Source: Nymphaea colorata
Taxonomy: Eukaryota; Streptophyta; Magnoliopsida; Nymphaeales; Nymphaeaceae
DNA: 64,000 nucleotides
NCBI RefSeq assembly: GCF_008831285.2
Contig: NC_045147.1
Location: forward strand, 12,095,427-12,159,426
Direction: 5' to 3'
A model generated the notes under the pieces. The model had not been told where the DNA came from and searched no databases. It was given only the letters and a program-made list of their open reading frames with translations. Shown here in pieces: positions 57,663-64,000 of this stretch. The translations under genes were made by a program, and so were the position numbers. The number at the start of each line of letters is the position of its first letter. Within the stretch, counting starts at the first letter, position 1.

Positions 57663-57684
57663 AAGGACTCCATTGGGCTGTCGA
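57663..57684. repeat. target-site duplication of LINE 2 (left)
   Basis: 22 bases, identical to 63709-63730, beginning AAGGACTCCATTGGG. Confidence 0.92.
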
Positions 57685-57853
57685 AAGTAATTAATTAGAA
57701 GAGGAGGCGGTGCGGAGAGAGAGAGAGAGCGTGAGATAGAATAGGTGATTTGGGGCTCGCTAGGGTTTTACAGAGGGGCGAGGGCCCTGCCCCCCTCCCC
57801 TGTCTGAGCAAAGGGTGAACGAGAAGGGAGATACAGGTTTCAAATTGTTGGGG

Positions 57854-59568
57854 ATGGAGGCAGCAGACGATGAGCATGACATTGACGAGCTGGTTAAGAC
57901 ATTCTCTCAGGTTGTGGATGGGCACTGTGGTGGTTTTCCCTCTTTGGCAGAAGCATCACTAATGGTGAAGAGAAAAGGGCATGCCAGCCATGAAGAGAGT
58001 GACAATGATAAGCCGAGGAACCTCCAATGCCATAATGGGGCCAGTAATGTCGATCAAGTGAAAGAAACCTTCAAACAGACAGCTCAAGCTATGTCGAAAA
58101 CATAGACATCTGTTGTCAATAGAGAAAGCCAAAAAGAGGTATGCAACATCCCTTCTCTAGAAATAAAAGACATGGATGGCAAAAAGACATTGTTCATTTC
58201 TAATGCAGCCTACAAGGCTATGACTCGCCCCTTTGACTTCGCTGTCGTTGCCACTGTGGCTGAAGGGTTAGGAAGGGGTCGACTTGACTACCCCTTCATA
58301 TTCGAGACGCTCAAGCGTCAATGGACGCATCTTCCCTCAGTGAAGTTCACCACAGTCAGAAAAGGGAACTTCCTCATCAGAACCCAAACTGAACAAGAAC
58401 TTTTGGAAATCTTGAGGCCTGGCACCTGGAAAGTTGGAGGTCGTTTTCTCACGGCAAACAGATGGTTTCTAGGAATGGAGATGCGAGTAGCAGCATCTTC
58501 CAAGGTACGCATATGGATTAGGTTGCCGAACCTACCTCTGTTCATGTGGAACGAGAGGACCCTTGCTGACATTGCTATGATGATGGATGCGCGACTAGTA
58601 GGGATGGATCACTATACTAAACGCATGGATAAACACAACTTTGCACGTATCCTGGTGGAAGTTCCACTAGGGTTCGTTCCAACATCAGAAATCCCCCTCG
58701 CGTTTGAAGATGGGAAGAGGGTATTGCAGACCGTGGAATACGAGGAAAGGGTTAAGTTTTGCTCCATGTGTGGCTCAACCACCCACAATACGACTGCTTG
58801 TGTTTTCAGAAAGGAGGGAAACACCCAACATGATGGTGAAAAAGAAGGGTGGTCCACAGTAAAAGTGGTCAAAAGGCAAGGAAAAAGGTACCAAACGAAC
58901 ATGCCCAACAACAAAGCCAATGAAAACAAATTCAACATCCTCGAATCAGAGGATCCAGAAGCACCATCTAATGCATCTCCTGTGGGACCGCAGACTACAC
59001 CCCCTGCAACTCTTGAGACAACACAGGCTCATCAACAGGCTCTGGCTGAAAATCACTGCAGCTCCCACCCCGCATCGAGAGAGTGTCCAGAGGAGGTAAA
59101 TTCTCACATTGGGGCCCAAGGTGATAGTGGAAAAAACCAGACAATACCAAACATTCAGGGCACGATTGCCACCCCACCAGCCTCTGCATTCAATGCCCAA
59201 GCTGATCTAGAGATGCCTCAAAAAGTCATATTTTCTTTTGCTGCAGAGACCAAAAAGTCAAAGAAAAGGAGGTATGGAGAACTCAAAACAATGTGGATGG
59301 CTTTGTTTCTAAAAAGAGAGTTCAAGAAGAGTAGCAGGATGAGGGCAGCATGGCAATAGATGTGCAAATGCTTAAGGCCGTTAACGCCGCCCCACCTGAG
59401 GCGATGCCCAAACTTGTGGTCATTGACACAGAACAGGACATGGCGATTGACCCTGGAGGAGGTGCACCCAAGCGGGATGGTCTGACTAACAGCGATGGAC
59501 GTCAACATGGTGAAGGAATGGGCAAGGAAACCTTGCCTGTGGGGGCAGTAGAAACCCAACCATCATGA
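57854..59568 (+). pseudogene. LINE ORF1 (DUF4283-like, CCHC zinc knuckle)
   Basis: RNA-binding nucleocapsid-like protein of plant L1 elements. Starts MEAADDEHDIDELV at 57854; one TAG at 58103-58105 interrupts a frame that is otherwise open from 57815 to 59359. A DUF4283-like domain (LGRGRLDYPFIFETLKRQW ... GTWKVGGRFLTANRW) covers about 58260-58480. The zinc knuckle CSMCGSTTHNTTAC (C-x2-C-x4-H-x4-C) is at about 58762-58803. A low-complexity polar tail follows. A frameshift near 59270 moves the end to another frame, which stops at TGA 59566-59568, overlapping the ORF2 ATG. Confidence 0.85.
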
Positions 59569-62500
59569 AAGTGTGTAGCTGGAACATAAGGGGACTGGCA
59601 GGTAGGGCGTCTAATCGGGAACTTCGATCCACCCTCGCCAGGTTTAACTCTGAAATTTTCTTCATTATAGATCCTAAATGATCTCTTGTAGGTGTTAGGA
59701 AACTGCAACGTATGCTTCCTATGTATAGTATTGTTTCTAATTTATCTCATGACGATGACTGGGCTCGGATTTTAGTTATTTGGAATCATGATGCAATTGA
59801 TCTGGTTCACGTCTCTTTGTCTCCTACATGGATATCATGCAATTTCAAGGACAAGAACATTTGACTACATTTTTCTGCAATTGGTGTTTATCTAAATACT
59901 GATTTTAGGCGTAAAAAGTGGCAATTACTTGACCTGCAGCAAATTATCATGTCCTCTAAGGAGCCTCTCGTCTGTCTTGGAGATTTCAATGGTGTAAGTG
60001 GTGTTGTTGAGAAATCAGGCAACCCTCCTGCTCAGTTGGTTTGTATGGCCTTTGCAAATTTTATCAATAGCTGCAACTTAACAGAAATTTCTAACCCAGA
60101 CATCAAGTATACTTGGACTAACAACCGTATGGGTCTTGCCAATGTTGTGAGCAAGATTGATCACAGTTTTGTCACGCCTTCTTGGATCGACCTCATATTT
60201 AACTGCAATGACCTCATGATTCTCCCTCGCACTTGCTCTGACCACAATCCGATTATTCTCAATGCTTATTATCACAGAATTGGGGCTAGTGGCAGACCTT
60301 GCTTTAGATTCTATAACTTTTTGATGAAAGAAATAGAATGTCAGAACATCATTAAGAACTGCTGGTGTAAGTTTGATCAGGGCTGTCCACTTATCAGGAT
60401 TTTAAAGGAACTTGAGTTAGTCCAAACCATGGTGTCTTCTTGGGCTAAGAGGTTTGGGAGAGGCTTTGAGAATAAGATTAATGATCTCAAAAATGACATG
60501 TTGCGGGTGCAAATTGAGGTGGAGAATGGCAATTTGAATGCCATACAGAAGGAATTTGAGTGCAGAGAGCAACTGAGCCATATTCTTCTATTGGAAGAGA
60601 TCTATTGGAGACAAAAGAGCAGAATTAAATGGCTCAAAGATGGTGATGCCAATACCAACTTTTTCCACGAGTCAGTCAAAAGCAAAAGACGCAGAAATAA
60701 AATTAATGCAATCACAGTGGATGGACAAAAATTTGAAGAGGAGAAAGACATCCGCAAAGCCTTTCATGATCACCTAAGTCACCTGCTGAGTAGAGGCAAT
60801 GAAACAGGGCATTTGTCTTGCAAGATGCGCGAAAGGAAAACAGTCACAGCAGAAGGAAATGTCAGCTTATTAGACCCTATCTCTGAAGAGGAAATCATTT
60901 GGGCGATTAAGGGTGCAGACCCTGACTCTGCGCCTGGCCCTGATGGTTTCCCAAACAAGTTCTACATTCAAAACTGGGATATTGTTAAAGAAGACTTTCA
61001 ATCCTATATTAGGGATTTTTTGCTCACGGTAGGCTGGTGCATAAGGTCAACCGTATACATATCATTGTCATTCCCAAGACTCCGGGTAATCATAATATTG
61101 AGAATTTTAGGCTCATCTCGCTTTGCAATAGCACCACCAAATTCTTGAGTCGTATCATGGTAGGGAGAATGAGACCTATATTATGTCGTATTATTGATGC
61201 TAATCAAAATGCCTTCTTAGCAGGGAGATGCATCCAAGACAGTATTCTGTTAGGTCAGGAACTAATCCACTCTATGGAAGCTAGGAAGAGCAAGTCACTT
61301 TGTTTGAAAATTGACTTCAGCAAAGCCTACGACAGAGTGTCTTGGGAGTTCTTGGAAAATGCCATGCAAGTGTTGGGGTTTGACCTCATGTGGATACAAA
61401 AAGTAATGATTTGGTTAGAACAGTTAGTATGACAGTAGTCCTGAATGGCAAGGAAGGAAATTGGTTTTATCCTCAAATGGGTTTAAGACAGGGTGACCCC
61501 TTGTCTCCATACCTTTTCCTCATTGTTGCTGAGATGTTCACGAGAAGCCTGAAGCATGTCATTAACAATAAGCAAGTTAAACTGCCCACTATAGGTAAAG
61601 ACAGGTCTGGCATTGATTCTCTGTTTTATGTTGATGACTTGATCATGTTCGCAGCAGCCTATCACATGAAGTCATTGAAGACCATCAAGGGAATCCTTCA
61701 AGACTTGGAAAACTGCTCAGGTCTCAAAGTAAACAAAGACAAAAGCACTATCATCGGGATCAACACCAGCCCGATAGAGCTGAGCAAAGCTGCTCAAATT
61801 ATGGAGTGGCAAGATGGGCAACTCCCCCTCAAATATCTCGGAGTACCTCTTCAAAACAAACGGTTGGTAGAAAATCAATGCTCTGGATTGTTGCTTAAAA
61901 TTGATTAGAAATTGGTCAGCTGGAAGAACAAATTGTTGTCCTATGCAGGCAGAATTTGCTTAATCAAGTATGTCTTGTCCACTATCCCCTCTTACACAGG
62001 CATGGTATATAAATTGCCTCTTAAATTTATGCAAAAAGTTGAAAGTCTGTGTGCTAACTTCCTTTGGGGCAACAATAATAACATAAACAAAGCACATTTG
62101 ATTAAATGAGATCAACTTTGCTTACCGAAGAGCGAAGGAGGAATTGGCATGAGAAGGATCAAGGAGACTAATACAGCAAATCTTGCTTATCTAGCTTGCA
62201 GAGCACTAAGTGCCAACAACATTTGGGCAATTTATGTAAGATAGAAATACCTCAAGGATCATGGTTTGTGGCATGCTATGTCTTTCAGTAAAAGTTCTAT
62301 AATTTGAAAAGATATAGTCAAATCTTGGAAGCAAATCAAAGATAAAGTCCGTTGGCAAATTAAAGATGGCAAAAGAGCCAAATTTTGGAATGACAGTTGG
62401 GCAGGAAGGCCTCTAGCAGCGTTGATTGATGTTAATGACCCAATTCTTGAGGTTATCAACCCTAGAATCACTGTTAGAGAGGTTATGTATGGCCCTAATC

Positions 62501-63350
62501 AGGCGCTACGTGATACAGTGAACAAATGGACCTGATATGGTGGCATTCACCATGGTGGATAATCAAGCTGATACTCTCGTCTGGGCTAATCAACACTCAC
62601 CCAATCAATCGAAAACAGATTTGGGAGGCCACCAGGGTGCATAAGGAAACCGAAAAGTGGCATCAGTATATTTGGTTTAAACGTGGATCACCAAGAGCAA
62701 CTTGGACGGTCTACATTGGATGTCAAGGTAGAACCATGACTGAAAACAGACTCAAAAAATTAGGAATGCAGTTGGCCTCAAGGTGTGTTCTTTGCCAAGC
62801 CCATGAGGAGGATGAAAGCCACTTGTTTGTTGACTGCCCGAAGTCAAAAATATTATGGCAATTCATTGCAGCTAAATTCAATCAAAAGATTTCTCGTCAA
62901 CAGACCATTAAACAATGTCTCATTTGGTGGTTTAGAAGGAAATTTAGAAGGAAACTCTGGGCGGGCATATGGAAAACAACTTTCCACATGGCCATATGGT
63001 TCTTATGGCAGTTGAGGAACAAGGTTAAACATGAACAGGAACAAATAGTTGGTGACTACTGCTCTAGATTCTGGGAATATTGCAGAGAACAATACAAAAA
63101 AGTTAATCAAAATAGAATGGACAATCGAAGAGTGGAAATCTGGCTACGCCAAGGCATCATGTCAGCAGATTGGAGCTTTCAAGAAGGAGTTGGTTACAAC
63201 ATTCACATCGCATCTTGGCATGGTGAAGGTTTGAACCGTACTGCAGGACTGATTAGATGTTACAATGGAGAATACATGTTTGGAGTCTGTTCTTGGTCGA
63301 AAGAAAGAAGAGCATTCTCTAAGAACTGGGTTTTGAATAAATGTCTATAG
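59565..63350 (+). pseudogene. LINE ORF2 (AP endonuclease, reverse transcriptase, zf-RVT)
   Basis: Starts MKVCSWNIRGLAG. The endonuclease includes VCLGDFNGV (about 59975) and SDHNPIILN (about 60238-60264). RT: IDFSKAYDRVSWEFLENAM (about 61312-61368), GLRQGDPLSPYLF (about 61482-61520) and FYVDDLIMFAA (about 61622), with YVDD where many plant LINEs have FADD. zf-RVT: RCVLCQAHEEDESHLFVDCP (about 62782-62840). Stops at 59674, 59863, 61909 and elsewhere plus a frameshift near 61425 make it non-functional. The frame from 62526 to 63350 is open to the natural end. Confidence 0.88.
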
Positions 63351-63708
63351 AAGATTAATACTTTTGAGCATATCATTGTTGTACAAGCCAACAATGAGGC
63401 TTGGAAAGATAAGTTAGACAAAGTCATCAAAGGGACCTCAGATAAGGCAAGACATCTTTTGCACGTGCAGAGGCTTATCAGCAAATTGCAGTTGGCATAC
63501 CATCAGCCTTCAGTGGAAGTCTATAGTATGTTGTTTTTGTGTTCCGGTGATAGGGGATGTAGAGAATGTATTACGGGACAAGTTGGCTTGGGATCCCAGT
63601 CAACTTTCCTTTTGGTAATGCTTTCATCCTGATATTTTTTTGTTGTATATATCCCATTTTTTACTAATAAAATGGATGAGGGCCTATCCCTCAGCAGGTT
63701 TTCACCAG

Positions 63709-63730
63709 AAGGACTCCATTGGGCTGTCGA
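63709..63730. repeat. target-site duplication of LINE 2 (right)
   Basis: Perfect copy of 57663-57684; marks the 3' end of the LINE. Confidence 0.92.
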
Positions 63731-64000
63731 GCACATCGTGAAGTGTGCATTTTGGGGCTATACCTTTTTTGTTTCTTGGATATAAGAATCGAACCTAAGA
63801 CTGTAAGACATGCTATATGACGCCAATGCAGGGTAGCAGCAATTGACAAATACGCAAATGAGAACTTTGCCAGTGGAAAGTTTCTCACATGATCGGCATT
63901 TGGATATAGGTACTTAGCTCGTATTTGCCATCTCCATGGTACCGACAAGGTAAGCAGGCTCCAACTAGTTCACCCCAAGCAGCAGATGCACTGAGCCATA
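63731..64000. other. window end, nothing recognised
   Basis: No gene could be assigned. An 85-codon minus-strand frame here has no family features. Confidence 0.35.

Larger units (their letters stand above)
57685..63708 (+). mobile_element. LINE (plant L1 clade), full length, moderately decayed
   Basis: 6024 bp on the plus strand between perfect 22-bp direct repeats. The 5' UTR has a GA-rich run (57716-57732). ORF1 and ORF2 follow in LINE order and overlap by ATGA. The 3' UTR has AATAAA at 63666-63671 and a hairpin GAGGG-CCTAT-CCCTC at 63678-63692, and ends without a poly(A) run. The coding part has about ten breaks, fewer than in the LINE at 6861-12904. Confidence 0.93.

Overview
This is nuclear plant DNA, most likely from a flowering plant. 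The evidence is a tandem array of CYP704-type cytochrome P450 genes with GT-AG introns, Ty1/Copia elements primed by initiator-tRNA(Met)-type sites, plant L1-type LINEs (DUF4283-like ORF1, zf-RVT tail in ORF2), AT-rich intergenic DNA and (AT)n microsatellites. The species cannot be named from the sequence alone.

The only host genes I can support belong to one P450 family. Copies lie on the minus strand at 1554-4965 (A, intact, 506 codons in 6 exons), 15449-18895 (B, one in-frame stop), 29059-32104 (C, intact, 506 codons) and 44706-47001 (D, exon 3 fused in frame to exon 6 by an internal deletion). A lone exon-5 relic (F, 21689-27705) is split by a Copia insertion. A more diverged decayed copy (E, 50.6-56.8 kb) runs on the plus strand. 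In A and C every intron is phase 0 and every exon junction conserved, so the exon map can be read directly. The family is clan-86 fatty-acid-hydroxylase-like, and A and C keep the I-helix, ExxR, PERW and heme-Cys motifs.

Around the P450s is nested transposon debris. A decayed LINE at 6861-12904 (minus) separates A from B. An old Copia element with a 5-bp target duplication sits at 21729-27460. A large imperfect inverted repeat spans 35518-36862. A very young Copia (371-bp LTRs with two differences) at 37553-42910 is inserted in an older Copia remnant. A second LINE at 57685-63708 (plus) is flanked by a perfect 22-bp target duplication. Shared flanks show the array grew by block duplications that carried transposon fragments along: A/B share a Copia relic, and C/D share one arm of the inverted repeat.

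No bacterial-type operon, CRISPR array, rRNA or convincing tRNA is present. The most notable items are the P450 birth-and-death series, the large inverted repeat, and the young Copia disabled by a 331-bp internal tandem duplication plus a CpG-type nonsense change.
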